A stretch of DNA of 52,327 nt from HRBIN12 sp964447335 (GCA_964447335.1 CAYUSA010000017.1:1-52327), one strand, 5' to 3'. Positions 27,635 to 36,592 are shown, counted from the first letter of the stretch. Notes: generated by a model not told the origin, from the letters alone. Translations and numbers: made by a program.

Positions 27635-28624
27635 GTGCGCGATCTGACGGCGCTGCCGAAGGTGGACCTGCACATCCATCTGGAGGGCTCGATGCGGCCC
27701 TCCACCGTGGTCGAGCTCGCCGGCCGCCACGGTGTCGAGCTGCCCGAGGGCCTGCGCGAGGGCCGCTACGCGTTCCGCGACTTCCGCCACTTCATCGACC
27801 AGTGGGTCGCCGGGCTCGAGTGCCTGCGCCGGCCGGCCGACTTCCGGCGGATCGCGCTCGAGCTCTGCGAGGACCAGGCGGCGCAGGGCGTCCGGTACGC
27901 CGAGGTCTCGTTCTCGTTGCCGGAGCACGCCTCGCGCGTGGGGGACTGGGACGGCCCGGTGCTCGCGGTGCTGGAGGGGTTCGCCGAGGGCGAGCGCGCG
28001 TTCGGGATCACGTGCCGTCCGTACGTCGACGTCGTGCGCGGGCTGCCGATGGAGCTCTCGCGCCTGGCGCTGTCCTCGGCGATCCGGCATCGCGACGACG
28101 GCGTGTTCGCCGTCGGCCTCGGCGGGGACGAACGGCACCCGCCCGAGGACTACGCCGAGCTCTTCCGCGAGGCGCGCGAGCACGGCCTGCGCTCGCTCCC
28201 GCACGCGGGTGAGACGGCCGGACCGAAGAGCGTCCGAGGCGCGATCGACGCGCTCGGCGCCGACCGGCTCGGCCACGGCTTCCGCGTGCTCGAGGATCCG
28301 GACCTGGTGGCCGAGGTCCGTGAGCGCGGGATCCCGCTCGACGTGTGCGTGACCTCCAACGTCATGACCCGGGTCGTGCCGTCGGTGCAGGAGCATCCGC
28401 TCCCGCGCCTGCTCGAGGCCGGCCTCCACGTCACCGTGAACGACGACGACCCGTCGATGTTCTCCTCGCGCCTCGCCGATGAGTACGAGATCCTGCGCCG
28501 CGACCTCGAGCTCCCGGACGAGATGCTCGCGGGCCTCGCGATGGCCGGCGTGCGCGCCTCGTTCGCCGATGAGCGGCTGAAGACCGACCTCGAGCGCGGC
28601 ATCCGCGCGTGGCTCGCGGGATGA
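27635..28624 (+). CDS. Adenosine deaminase-family enzyme
   Basis: A 329-residue amidohydrolase-type TIM barrel. The zinc ligands are H13 and H15 in DLHIHLEGS; the HAGE motif has H190 and catalytic E193; later come the TSNVMT segment and the DDDP aspartates near 270. This is the layout of adenosine deaminase, adenine deaminase and 6-aminodeoxyfutalosine deaminase of menaquinone synthesis. The N-D-D-D-P variant and absence of other menaquinone or purine genes leave the substrate open. GTG start chosen from the TAGCCT box 7 nt upstream and the family N-terminus. Confidence 0.85.
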   Translation: MRDLTALPKVDLHIHLEGSMRPSTVVELAGRHGVELPEGLREGRYAFRDFRHFIDQWVAGLECLRRPADFRRIALELCEDQAAQGVRYAEVSFSLPEHASRVGDWDGPVLAVLEGFAEGERAFGITCRPYVDVVRGLPMELSRLALSSAIRHRDDGVFAVGLGGDERHPPEDYAELFREAREHGLRSLPHAGETAGPKSVRGAIDALGADRLGHGFRVLEDPDLVAEVRERGIPLDVCVTSNVMTRVVPSVQEHPLPRLLEAGLHVTVNDDDPSMFSSRLADEYEILRRDLELPDEMLAGLAMAGVRASFADERLKTDLERGIRAWLAG

Positions 28625-28736
28625 GCGGGCCGGCTCGCCTGTTCGGTACGCAGGAGCCGGCGCGACTACGACGCGCGCGACCAACACGCGTGAACCGGGA
28701 AGGGTTCGAGGCGGGCCGAGGTTGGACCCTGCGGCG

Positions 28737-29114
28737 ATGAGCGAGACGGCGACCGAGGACCGCAGGCCCACCCGCACGGCTGCGGCCCGCCCAGCGGCGC
28801 TGGCCGGCGTGCTCGGCGGCCTGATCGGGGCGACGTGCTGCATCGGCCCGGCGGTCGGCGTCGCCGTGGGCGCCGGGAGCGGCTCGGTCCTCCTGGCGAT
28901 GTCGGACTACCGGTTCCACGTCTTCGCGCTCGGCGCGGTGGTCGCGTTCGCCGTTGCTGCGGTGCTGTTCGCGCGGCGGCGCCGTACCTGCCCGACCGAG
29001 CCCGAGCGACGGATGCTCCGCTCGCGGTGGACCGACGCCGCGATCATCGCGTTCGGCCTCACCTATGCGCTCGGCCGCTTCGTCGTGCCGAGGGTGATCG
29101 ACGCGCTCACCTAG
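28737..29114 (+). CDS. Small membrane protein, MerT/MerC-like with a CC pair
   Basis: A 125-residue protein with three hydrophobic segments: about 21-50, 57-77 and 103-122. The first contains GLIGATCCIGP, resembling the vicinal cysteine pair in helix 1 of MerT-type mercuric transporters. An arginine-rich loop separates the second and third helices. No merA, merP or merR is nearby, so mercury transport is only one possibility. ATG 28737 is taken as start (a TTG five codons earlier is possible). The stop overlaps the convergent gene by 4 nt. Confidence 0.55.
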   Translation: MSETATEDRRPTRTAAARPAALAGVLGGLIGATCCIGPAVGVAVGAGSGSVLLAMSDYRFHVFALGAVVAFAVAAVLFARRRRTCPTEPERRMLRSRWTDAAIIAFGLTYALGRFVVPRVIDALT

Positions 29115-29896
29115 AACGCGAGCGAGCGGTACCCCGGCTCCTCGCGCACGGCCTGCTTGCTCTTCACGAGCTCGTCGAGGGCGGTTCTCGCGGCGTCGGC
29201 ACCCCAACCGAAGGCGTTGCCGAGCTCGTGCGCTCGGACGAGGAGCATCGTGTCGAGGTATCGCCGAGCCGCTCGGAGCCGTGCCGCGCGCTCGCTCCGC
29301 CGGGCCGGGATGCGGAAAGCGCGAGCGGTGAGCTCGAGCACGGGGACGGGCCAGCGGTCGCCCTCGTCCTCCACGCCGAAGTGCGTGATCACGAGGGCAC
29401 GGCCGAGCTCGGCCACCGTGCGGTAGAAGGCGTCGTTGGCCTTCTTGCCCTCGACGTCGAGCGCCTCGCGGAGCGCGGCCGTCGACTGCGGGCCGCTGCG
29501 GAGCAGGATCCGCGCGATGCGGTAGGCGGCGGGGGACAGGCCGGCATCCTCGAAGTCCTCGGGACGGCCCCGCCTCGGGTAGACGTCGGCGAGGAGCGAG
29601 GGCGCGAGCAGCGAGGGTCGCCCACGCACGAACTTGCCGTACCAGGCCAGGCCGCGGCGGGGCATCTCGTCCTTCCAACCCCAGACCAGGTCGGCGTCCG
29701 GACCCCAGTCCGCGCCCGGAGCCCACAGGGGCTTGTCGCTCGCGGCTTCGTACAGCGACGGCAGGGCCACGCCCTTGTTCGGGAACAGGAGCGCGAACCC
29801 GACGTCCTCGACGAACGCCCCGGCTCGCGCGATCCGGCTGACCTTGGCCCGGTGCAGCCACCACCGGCGTGCTCGCGCCGCCTCGAGATCCCGCAT
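29111..29896 (-). CDS. AlkZ-related winged-helix protein
   Basis: A 261-residue protein resembling the AlkZ-related group: FVEDVGFALLFPNKGVALPSLYEA near the N-terminus, a WGWKDEMPRRGLAWYGKFVRG core, then a helical domain with STAALREALDV and a C-terminal helical region. True AlkZ proteins are DNA glycosylases that unhook crosslinks; I did not see their catalytic QxQ motif, so a glycosylase activity should not be assumed. TACGCT lies 7 nt before the ATG, giving a probable leaderless transcript. Confidence 0.6.
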   Translation of the reverse strand: MRDLEAARARRWWLHRAKVSRIARAGAFVEDVGFALLFPNKGVALPSLYEAASDKPLWAPGADWGPDADLVWGWKDEMPRRGLAWYGKFVRGRPSLLAPSLLADVYPRRGRPEDFEDAGLSPAAYRIARILLRSGPQSTAALREALDVEGKKANDAFYRTVAELGRALVITHFGVEDEGDRWPVPVLELTARAFRIPARRSERAARLRAARRYLDTMLLVRAHELGNAFGWGADAARTALDELVKSKQAVREEPGYRSLAF

Positions 29897-29903
29897 CGCC
29901 GAG

Positions 29904-29909
29904 AGCGTA
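29904..29909 (-). promoter_or_regulatory. Leaderless-type -10 for the AlkZ-related gene
   Basis: TACGCT on the minus strand with a 7-nt gap to ATG 29896. Confidence 0.45.
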
Positions 29910-29941
29910 GCGCGAGCCGATGGCGCCGACGGCGCCGGGAA

Positions 29942-29995
29942 CTAATGGGAGAAGGCGCGATATGCATGTGTCCCATCCATGCTTGCTAATGGAGA
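29942..29995 (+). promoter_or_regulatory. Repeat-rich control region of the CGNR gene
   Basis: A direct repeat, CTAATGGGAGA (29942-29952) and CTAATGGAGA (29986-29995), flanks an inverted pair GCATG (29964-29968) / CATGC (29978-29982). The repeats straddle the likely start codon and could be sites for an autoregulator such as the CGNR protein itself (inference). Confidence 0.35.
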
Positions 29996-30636
29996 CAAGC
30001 CGAGATAGCGTGTGCATCGAGGTGTGGTCGGAACCAACCACGGGGGAGCAGGCGCTCGCGCTGGCGGCGACGCTGCTCGTCGTGCGCCCGGGGGAGGAGA
30101 TCGACCTGCTGGACGGGCCCGGGGCCCTCGCTCGCTGGCTCGAGGAGCACGCCGCCCTACTCGGCGACCCGGGACCCGACACTTCCCTGCGGGTCGCCGA
30201 GTTCCGGGCGTTGCGGGACGCCGTCCGCGGGCTCCTCGCCGCGCGCGCCTCAGGTGAACCCCTGTCCCCGGACGCGGTGCGACGCGTGAACGAGGCGAGC
30301 GCCTCGGTGCCGAGATGGCCGGTGCTCGACACCGCCGGCACGGACCCGCCGAGGATCCTCGCGGGAGCGCAGGCGGGCAGTCGCACCGGCGAGATCCTCG
30401 CGACGATCGCGCGCTCGGCGATCCAGCTCCTCGGAGGCCCCGAGCGCGAACGGCTCCGCGTGTGTCCGGCCCCTCGCTGCGGCCGCATCTTCGTGAGCGC
30501 CCGGCCGGGCGCGGTGTGGTGCAGCCCCGCGCACGGCAACCGGGTCCGCGTCGCCCGCTTCCACGCGAAGCGCCGCGACGTGCACGGCGTCACGCCTTCT
30601 GCGTCCGGGCCTCCGAGCGGCCCGAGCACGCCCTAG
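29962..30636 (+). CDS. CGNR zinc-finger/ABATE-domain protein, putative regulator
   Basis: A 224-residue protein. The N-terminal ABATE-like helical region covers about 25-170. The C-terminal zinc finger reads VCPAPRCGRIFVS, then VWCSPAHGNRVRVARFHAKRR, a variant of the CGNR finger in which the CGNR box is HGNR. The family is presumed to contain stress-related transcription regulators, especially in Actinobacteria. ATG 29962 is preferred since GGAGAAGG (29948-29955) is well placed; ATG 29989 is the alternative. Its TAG stop is part of the -10 of the following cyclase gene. Confidence 0.75.
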   Translation: MHVSHPCLLMETSRDSVCIEVWSEPTTGEQALALAATLLVVRPGEEIDLLDGPGALARWLEEHAALLGDPGPDTSLRVAEFRALRDAVRGLLAARASGEPLSPDAVRRVNEASASVPRWPVLDTAGTDPPRILAGAQAGSRTGEILATIARSAIQLLGGPERERLRVCPAPRCGRIFVSARPGAVWCSPAHGNRVRVARFHAKRRDVHGVTPSASGPPSGPSTP

Positions 30637-30639
30637 ACT
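30634..30639 (+). promoter_or_regulatory. Leaderless-type -10 for the cyclase/ATPase gene
   Basis: TAGACT with a 7-nt gap to GTG 30647; its first three bases are the stop codon of the CGNR gene. Confidence 0.5.
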
Positions 30640-30646
30640 CGTCGCC

Positions 30647-33600
30647 GTGGAGACCGTCTGCCCGTCCTGCGGGACCGAGAACCCGGCCGTCGCGCGGTTC
30701 TGCATGGCGTGCGCGGCGCCGCTCGCGCCGAGGACGTGCCCGTCGTGCGGGACCCCGGTGCCCGCCTCGGCGCACTTCTGCCCGACGTGCGGCGGTGCCC
30801 TGGCCGAGGAGGAGGCGCCGAGCGGTCCGGCCGAGGAGCGGCGGATCGTCACGGTCCTGTTCGCCGACATCGTGGGCTTCACCACGCGCTCGGACGGCGC
30901 CGATCCCGAGGACGTGCGCCGGACGCTCCTTCCCTTCCACGCCCGCGTGAAGGAAGACATCGAGCGCTTGGGCGGCACGCTCGACAAGTTCATCGGCGAC
31001 GCCGCGATGGGCGTGTTCGGCGCCCCGGTCGCCCACGAGGACGACCCCGAGCGCGCCGTGCATGCGGCCCTGCGCATCCTCGACACGATCGTCGCGCTGA
31101 ACGAGGAGGACCCGTCGCGGCGGCTCAACGTGCGGGTCGGGATCAACACGGGCGAGGCGTTCGTGACGTTCGCCTCGGGCCCGGTCGTCGGGGAGAACGT
31201 GGCCGGCGACGTCGTCAACACCGCCTCGCGCCTGCAGGGCATCGCGCCGCCGGGGGCGATCGTGATCGGTGAGACCACGCACCGCGCCACCCGCGGCCGG
31301 TTCGAGGTCGAGGAGCTCGAGCCCGTCTCGGTGAAGGGCAAGGCAGAGGCGCTGCGCCTGTGGAAGGTGCTCGGCCGGCGCGAGGCGCCGTCGGACACCG
31401 CGCCCTCGACCGCCTTCGTGGGCCGCGAGCGCGAGCTCGGCTTCCTGTCGGAGACCTACGACTGGACGCTGCTCCACTCGTCGCTGCGCGTCGTGGCGGT
31501 CGTCGGCGAGCCGGGCATCGGCAAGACGCGCGTCCTCGAGGAGTTCCACCGCCGCCTCTCCGAGCGGGCCGGGCCGCCGACCTGGCTCCGGGGCCGGTGC
31601 CTGCCGTTCGGCGAGGCGATCACGTTCCTGCCGCTCCGCACGATCGTGCGGCAGCACGCCGGGATCGCCGATGCCGACTCGCCGCAGGACGCGACGACGC
31701 GCCTGTCGCTCTCGCTCGACGCGCTCGGGGCCGAGCCCGTCGAGCACGAGTGGCTCCTCGCGCGGCTCGGGCCGCTCGTCGGCGCCGAGGGGGGCGAGAG
31801 CGTGAGCCGCGAGGAGGTCTTCGGGGCGTGGTCGCGCTACCTCGAGCTCGTCGCCTCGCGCCCGCTCGTGCTGATCTTCGAGGACGTGGGGTGGGCCGAC
31901 CCCGCGCTCCTGGACTTCCTGCGACACGCCGCCGAGCGGCTGGCCGGACTCCCGGTCCTGCTCGCGATCTCGGGCAGGCCGGAGTTCCTCGAGCAGGACC
32001 CCTCGTGGACGTCGCGACCGGACACGGCCGTGCTGGAGCTGCCGAGGCTCTCCGACGACGAGACGGACCGGCTCCTGTCCGACCTGCTCCCCGACGACGA
32101 GCTGCCCGAGGCCACCCGGGCCGCCCTGCGCGAGGGCGCCGGCGGCAGCCCGCTGTTCGCGATTGAGTTCGCCCAGATCGTCGCGGAGAACGCCGGGCGC
32201 GGGAGCCCCGGACCCGAGGGCCTCCAGGTCCCCGACACGCTCCAGGGTCTCGTCGCGGCGCGCCTGGACGGGCTGTCGAGCGCGCAGCGCGCGGCCGCGC
32301 ACGACGCGGCCGTGCTCGGCGACCGGTTCTGGCCCGGGGCGATCGCCGCGCTCGGCGGCACGTCGCCGGCGGCTGCCGAGGACGCGGTCCAGGAGCTCGT
32401 GCGTCGAGGGCTCGCCGCGATCGCGGTGGACCCGACGATCCCGGAGCACCCCGAGTACTCGTTCTCGAACGTGCTCGTCCGCGAGGTCGCGTACCGGCAG
32501 ATCCCGAAAGCCGCGCGGGTCCGCAAGCACCGCGCCGCGGGGGAGTGGCTCGAGTCCCAGCTCGGCGACCGCGCCCCCGAGCGTGCCGAGCTCCTCGCCT
32601 TCCACTTCTCCATCGCGGTCGAGCTCGCGCGCTCGACGGCCGAGGACGTCCCGGTCGCGCTCCAGGACCAGGCGCGTCGCTACCTCGGGCTCGCCGGCGA
32701 TCGCGCGAAGCGCCTGGACGTCGGCCGGGCATTCGACTACTTCCGCCGGGCGCTCGAGCTCACGGCAACCGGCCACCCGGAGCGGCCGGAGATCATCACG
32801 AAGGTCGTCCAGACCGGGCGCCGGGCCGGGATGATGGCCTCGGAGGAGGCCGAGGGCCTCATGGTCGAGGCCGTCGAGCAGCTCCGGACCGCCGGAGATC
32901 TCCGGCGTGCCGGGCAGGCGATGGTGCGCCGGAGCCGGCAGCTCGCGATGCTCGGCGAGGCCGCTACTGCGCGCGCCGTTCTCGCCGAGGCGATCGGGAT
33001 CCTCGAGCACGAGCAACGGGGGGTCGAGCTCGCGGACGCCTACACCGCGCGGGCCGAGGAGGAGATGCTCGCCGGATGGCCGCGCGAGTGCCTCGCGTGG
33101 GCCGACCGAGCGATCGGGCTCCTCGGCGGCGTCGGCGGCTCGGCCGAGGTGCGGGTCGTCGCCTACCAGCTGCGCGGGATGGCCCGGTGCGAGCTCGGCG
33201 AGGCGGGCGGGCTCGAGGACCTCGGCGAGGCGCTCCAGATCTCCTACCACCTCGGCCTCGCGATGGAGGCGGCGCAGTCGCGGACCTATCTTGGCGAGGC
33301 GACCTGGCAGCTCGAGGGCCCGGAGAAGGGGCTCGCGTTCCACGAGCGCGCCGCCGAGGAGTGCCTCCAGCGAGGACTGTCGAGCGAGGCGATGTGGGCG
33401 CGTGCGGAAACGGTGTGGATGCTCTACGACCTCGGCGAGTGGGACCGGCTCCTCGTACGCGCCGAGGAGGTCTCCGCGTGGGACCGCGAGCACGCGAGCG
33501 GCTACATCTCCGCGCTCGTCGCGCCGTACCGCTTCCGGGTGCTCGCCCACCGCGGCAAGGCCGCCGAGGCCGGGCCGGATGCCGTCGAGGAGTTCCTGCG

Positions 33601-34129
33601 GCTCGCGCGCCAGTTCAAGGACCTGCAGACCCTCGCGCCGGCGCTCGCGACCGCCGCCGCGGCGGCCGCCGGAGCAGGCGACACCGACCGCGCGACCGCG
33701 CTCTTGGAGGAGTATCACGCTGCGACGCGCGGGCGCTCGGGCGTGTACCGGGAGGCGCACCTCCCCGAGCTCGTGCAGGCGTGCGTCGCGATCGACCGGC
33801 TCGACCTCGCGCAGCGGCTCCTCGAGGGTGCCGAGGGCATCGCGCCGCGTCAGCGCCACTGCGTGACCTCGGCGCGCGCGCTCCTCGCGGCCGCGCGACA
33901 GGAGCACGCGGAGTCACTCGACCTGTTCCGCCGGGCGAGCGAGGGATGGGCGGGGTTCGGCGCGCCGTTCGAGCGCGCCCGAGCGGATCTCGGCGCGGGC
34001 CTCGCGCTCCGGGCGCTGGATCGGAGCGAGGAGTCGCTCGAGCCGCTCGCCGCGGCGAAGGAGACCTTCGAGGAGCTCCACGCCGCGGCGTGGACGCCGG
34101 GCGCCGCCGCGCCCACCGCCGGCGACTGA
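30647..34129 (+). CDS. Zinc-ribbon class III adenylate/guanylate cyclase fused to an AAA ATPase and helical repeats
   Basis: A 1160-residue multidomain protein. Two zinc ribbons come first (C5/C8/C19/C22 and C31/C34/C45/C48). Then comes a class III cyclase domain (about 65-235) with metal aspartates in VLFADIVGF and KFIGDAAMG and transition-state residues in DVVNTASRLQ. An ATPase domain follows, with Walker A GEPGIGKT (about 287-294) and Walker B LVLIFEDVGWAD (about 408-419). The C-terminal 550 residues are alanine- and leucine-rich helices of TPR/MalT-like type. It is cytoplasmic, with no membrane segment. Such proteins may be signal-integrating cyclases; the ligand is unknown. Confidence 0.85.
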   Translation: METVCPSCGTENPAVARFCMACAAPLAPRTCPSCGTPVPASAHFCPTCGGALAEEEAPSGPAEERRIVTVLFADIVGFTTRSDGADPEDVRRTLLPFHARVKEDIERLGGTLDKFIGDAAMGVFGAPVAHEDDPERAVHAALRILDTIVALNEEDPSRRLNVRVGINTGEAFVTFASGPVVGENVAGDVVNTASRLQGIAPPGAIVIGETTHRATRGRFEVEELEPVSVKGKAEALRLWKVLGRREAPSDTAPSTAFVGRERELGFLSETYDWTLLHSSLRVVAVVGEPGIGKTRVLEEFHRRLSERAGPPTWLRGRCLPFGEAITFLPLRTIVRQHAGIADADSPQDATTRLSLSLDALGAEPVEHEWLLARLGPLVGAEGGESVSREEVFGAWSRYLELVASRPLVLIFEDVGWADPALLDFLRHAAERLAGLPVLLAISGRPEFLEQDPSWTSRPDTAVLELPRLSDDETDRLLSDLLPDDELPEATRAALREGAGGSPLFAIEFAQIVAENAGRGSPGPEGLQVPDTLQGLVAARLDGLSSAQRAAAHDAAVLGDRFWPGAIAALGGTSPAAAEDAVQELVRRGLAAIAVDPTIPEHPEYSFSNVLVREVAYRQIPKAARVRKHRAAGEWLESQLGDRAPERAELLAFHFSIAVELARSTAEDVPVALQDQARRYLGLAGDRAKRLDVGRAFDYFRRALELTATGHPERPEIITKVVQTGRRAGMMASEEAEGLMVEAVEQLRTAGDLRRAGQAMVRRSRQLAMLGEAATARAVLAEAIGILEHEQRGVELADAYTARAEEEMLAGWPRECLAWADRAIGLLGGVGGSAEVRVVAYQLRGMARCELGEAGGLEDLGEALQISYHLGLAMEAAQSRTYLGEATWQLEGPEKGLAFHERAAEECLQRGLSSEAMWARAETVWMLYDLGEWDRLLVRAEEVSAWDREHASGYISALVAPYRFRVLAHRGKAAEAGPDAVEEFLRLARQFKDLQTLAPALATAAAAAAGAGDTDRATALLEEYHAATRGRSGVYREAHLPELVQACVAIDRLDLAQRLLEGAEGIAPRQRHCVTSARALLAAARQEHAESLDLFRRASEGWAGFGAPFERARADLGAGLALRALDRSEESLEPLAAAKETFEELHAAAWTPGAAAPTAGD

Positions 34130-34159
34130 CCGCGACCGCCTCGCCGCGGCTCCGCTGCA

Positions 34160-34165
34160 TAGGAT
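34160..34165 (+). promoter_or_regulatory. Leaderless-type -10 for the EamA transporter
   Basis: TAGGAT with a 7-nt gap to GTG 34173. It overlaps the ATG at 34164, so the GTG is the better start. Confidence 0.45.
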
Positions 34166-34172
34166 GTCCGGC

Positions 34173-35018
34173 GTGATCGCGATCCTCGGGGGCCTCGGCG
34201 CCGCCGTGATGTGGGCGACGTCGACGCTCTCGACGAGCCGCTCGAGCAAGCTCGTCCCGCCCGCGTCGGTGCTCGCGTGCGTCATGCTCGTCGGCACGGT
34301 CGTCACGGCGCCGATCGCGCTCGCGTCCGGCGTGCCGCAGAGCCTCGGCGGCCAGCTCGGGTGGCTCGCGGTGTCGGGCCTCGCGAACCTGAGCGGCCTG
34401 TTCCTTGCCTACACCAGCCTGCGGACGGGCAAGGTCGGCGTGGTCGCACCGATCACCTCCGCGCAGGGGGGGTTCGCAGCGATCATCGCCGTGTTCGCGG
34501 GGGAGCGCATCGCGGCGGGCTCGGGAGTGATGCTCGGGGTGATCGCCGTCGGCGTCGCCCTCGCGAGCCTTTCGAGGGCCGCCCAGCAGACCCCGGTGGA
34601 GCACGAGATCCGCGGCGCGGTCCTCGCGGCCGGTGCGGCCGTGCTCTTCGGGCTCGGGCTCTACGCCGTGGGTCGCCTGTCCGGCGAGCTGCCCGTCGCT
34701 TGGATCCTGTTCCTGCCGAGGTCGCTCGGCGTCCTCGTCCTCACGGTGCCGATGGCGCTGGCCGGCCGCATCCGCATGACGCGCCGGGCTGTTCCGTTCG
34801 TCCTCCTGTCCGGCGTGTGCGAGATCGTGGGGCTCGCCTCGTTCACGCTCGGGGCGCGGCATGGGATCGCGGTCGCGGCGATCATCGGATCCCAGTTCGC
34901 CGCGCTCGCCGCCGTCGCCGCCTACTTCTTGTTCGGCGAACGCCTGCGCCGGGTCCAGATCGCGGGCGTGGCGGCGATCCTCGTCGGGGTCGCCGTCCTC
35001 ACCGGGCTCCAGGCATAG
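34173..35018 (+). CDS. EamA/DMT-superfamily transporter
   Basis: A 281-residue membrane protein with about ten hydrophobic helices arranged as two EamA repeats of five. The repeat ends are visible as VVAPITSAQGGFAAIIAVFAGERI (first) and VAAIIGSQFAALAAVAAYFLFGERL (second), the latter two being the typical 'GE' end of helix 4-5 in this family. Substrates include amino acids, metabolites and drugs; none can be inferred. It precedes the second decarboxylase by 29 nt and may export a product of that enzyme (inference only). Confidence 0.85.
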   Translation: MIAILGGLGAAVMWATSTLSTSRSSKLVPPASVLACVMLVGTVVTAPIALASGVPQSLGGQLGWLAVSGLANLSGLFLAYTSLRTGKVGVVAPITSAQGGFAAIIAVFAGERIAAGSGVMLGVIAVGVALASLSRAAQQTPVEHEIRGAVLAAGAAVLFGLGLYAVGRLSGELPVAWILFLPRSLGVLVLTVPMALAGRIRMTRRAVPFVLLSGVCEIVGLASFTLGARHGIAVAAIIGSQFAALAAVAAYFLFGERLRRVQIAGVAAILVGVAVLTGLQA

Positions 35019-35035
35019 GCGTTCCGCGGCTCTGC

Positions 35036-35041
35036 TAGCGT
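35036..35041 (+). promoter_or_regulatory. Leaderless-type -10 for the second decarboxylase
   Basis: TAGCGT with a 6-nt gap to GTG 35048. Confidence 0.45.
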
Positions 35042-35047
35042 GGCCGC

Positions 35048-36592
35048 GTGCCCGGCCCCTTCGACTTCCATCCCGAGCCCGAGCTGATCGGCCACGGCGA
35101 CGAGGCGACCTCGCGCGCGGCGCTCGAGGCGCTCGGCAAGGCCGTGTGGGACGAGGCGCTCCGCTACCTCTACGAGGACGCGATGGCTCGCCCGGTGCGC
35201 GCGATGGCCTATCCCGAGGCGCGGCGCACGTTCTTCGGCGAGTCGATCGAGCCGGCCCCCGCGCCGAGCGCGCCATCGACCTCGGGTGCGGTGCTGGCCG
35301 AGTTCCGCGAGCGCGTGGCACCGTACGTCTTCAACGCACAGCATCCCGGCTCGTTCAGCTACTTCACGCCGCCGCCCCTGCCCATGTCGATCGCGGGCGA
35401 GGTGCTCGCGCAGTGGGTCCAGCAGAGCGTGGACGTGTGGGCCGCCGGGCCCGTCGGCGCCTTCGTCGAGGAGGAGGTGACCCTGTGGCTCCGCCGGCTC
35501 GTCGGGCTCGGCGAGGGCTCGTGGGGGGTGCTCACCTCGGGCGGCGTGATGGCGAACATCATGGCGATGACGATCGCGCGGGACATCCACCTGCCGAGGC
35601 TGCTCGGTCTGCTCCAGCCGCCGCGCGGCGGGACCCTCGAGCACGCGCGTGTGTACGCGAGCGACCAGGCGCACTTCTCGATCGCGCGGGCGCTCGACAT
35701 GCTGGGCTTCCCGCCTGAGACGCTGCGCATCGTGCCGAGCGACGACCGCTTCCGCCTGCACGCCGCGCCGGTCGCCGAGGCGATCGCCGAGGACCGCGCG
35801 AGCGGTCATGTGCCCTTCGCGATCGCGGCCGTCGCCGGCTCGACGAATACCGGCTCGGTCGACCTCGTCGGCGAGCTCGCAGACCTCGCCGAGCGCGAGG
35901 GCCTGTGGCTCCATGTCGACGCCGCGTACGGCGGCGCGGTCCGGTTCTCGGCCCGGGACGCGGGGCGCGTTCCCGACCTCGAGCGCGCCGACAGCGTGAC
36001 GATCGATCCGCACAAGTGGTTCTTCCAGGCCTACGACATCGGCGCGCTGCTCGTGCGCCGGCGCGAGGACCTCCAGCAGACGTTCCACCGGATGCCCGAG
36101 TACTACCGGCATCCGCGGCCCGAGGACGCGCCCCTCAACTGGTTCGAGTTCTCGATGGAGGGCACCCGCCGGTTCCGGGCGCTGAAGCTCTGGCTCTCGT
36201 GGAAGCATCTCGGAACCGAGGGCTTCGGCCGGCTGATCGAGCTCAACGACGACCTCGCCACGTATCTCGTCCGGCGATGCCGGGAGCTCCCCGGCTTCCA
36301 CGTCTCGCCCGAGGAGCCCGAGCTTTCGGTCGTGTGCTTCCGCCACGTGCCGGCCGACCTCGGGCCGGACCACCTCGATACCTACCAGGACCGCTTGCAG
36401 GTCGCGCTCGAGGAGACCGGGGACGCCTGGGTCTCGACGACGAAGCTCCGCGGGCGCACCTACCTGCGGGCCGGCATCGTGAACTACCTGTCCACGCAGG
36501 CCGACGTCGACCGCATGCTGGCGACGCTGCTCCGCCTCGCGCCCGAGGTCGAGGCGAGCGTCCGCGCCGACGCGCCGCGCCCGCCCACGTAG
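35048..36592 (+). CDS. Group II pyridoxal-phosphate-dependent decarboxylase (copy B)
   Basis: A 514-residue enzyme of the same family as the copy at 25.4 kb, but strongly diverged and longer. It has an extended N-terminus, the HPGSFSYFTPPPLP substrate-side segment, the LTSGGVMANIMAM cofactor region, SDQAHFSIARA, the HVDAAYGG aspartate and the Schiff-base lysine K323 in DPHKWFF. The DPHKWF variant is typical of aromatic-L-amino-acid/tyrosine/tryptophan-type decarboxylases. Its TAG stop (36590-36592) is embedded in the -10 of the next gene. Confidence 0.88.
   Translation: MPGPFDFHPEPELIGHGDEATSRAALEALGKAVWDEALRYLYEDAMARPVRAMAYPEARRTFFGESIEPAPAPSAPSTSGAVLAEFRERVAPYVFNAQHPGSFSYFTPPPLPMSIAGEVLAQWVQQSVDVWAAGPVGAFVEEEVTLWLRRLVGLGEGSWGVLTSGGVMANIMAMTIARDIHLPRLLGLLQPPRGGTLEHARVYASDQAHFSIARALDMLGFPPETLRIVPSDDRFRLHAAPVAEAIAEDRASGHVPFAIAAVAGSTNTGSVDLVGELADLAEREGLWLHVDAAYGGAVRFSARDAGRVPDLERADSVTIDPHKWFFQAYDIGALLVRRREDLQQTFHRMPEYYRHPRPEDAPLNWFEFSMEGTRRFRALKLWLSWKHLGTEGFGRLIELNDDLATYLVRRCRELPGFHVSPEEPELSVVCFRHVPADLGPDHLDTYQDRLQVALEETGDAWVSTTKLRGRTYLRAGIVNYLSTQADVDRMLATLLRLAPEVEASVRADAPRPPT

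Noticed and set aside
28660..28735. A tRNA-like GGGTTCGAGGC sequence
   Set aside because: It resembles a T-loop but no acceptor stem, D-arm or anticodon arm can be formed around it.
30590..33907. A 1105-codon minus-strand frame opposite the cyclase/ATPase
   Set aside because: Same artefact: antisense of a gene with clear zinc-ribbon, cyclase and ATPase motifs; no family motif is visible in the antisense product.
34164..34166. ATG as start of the EamA transporter
   Set aside because: It lies inside the TAGGAT box; GTG 34173 has the 7-nt spacing seen at other genes.
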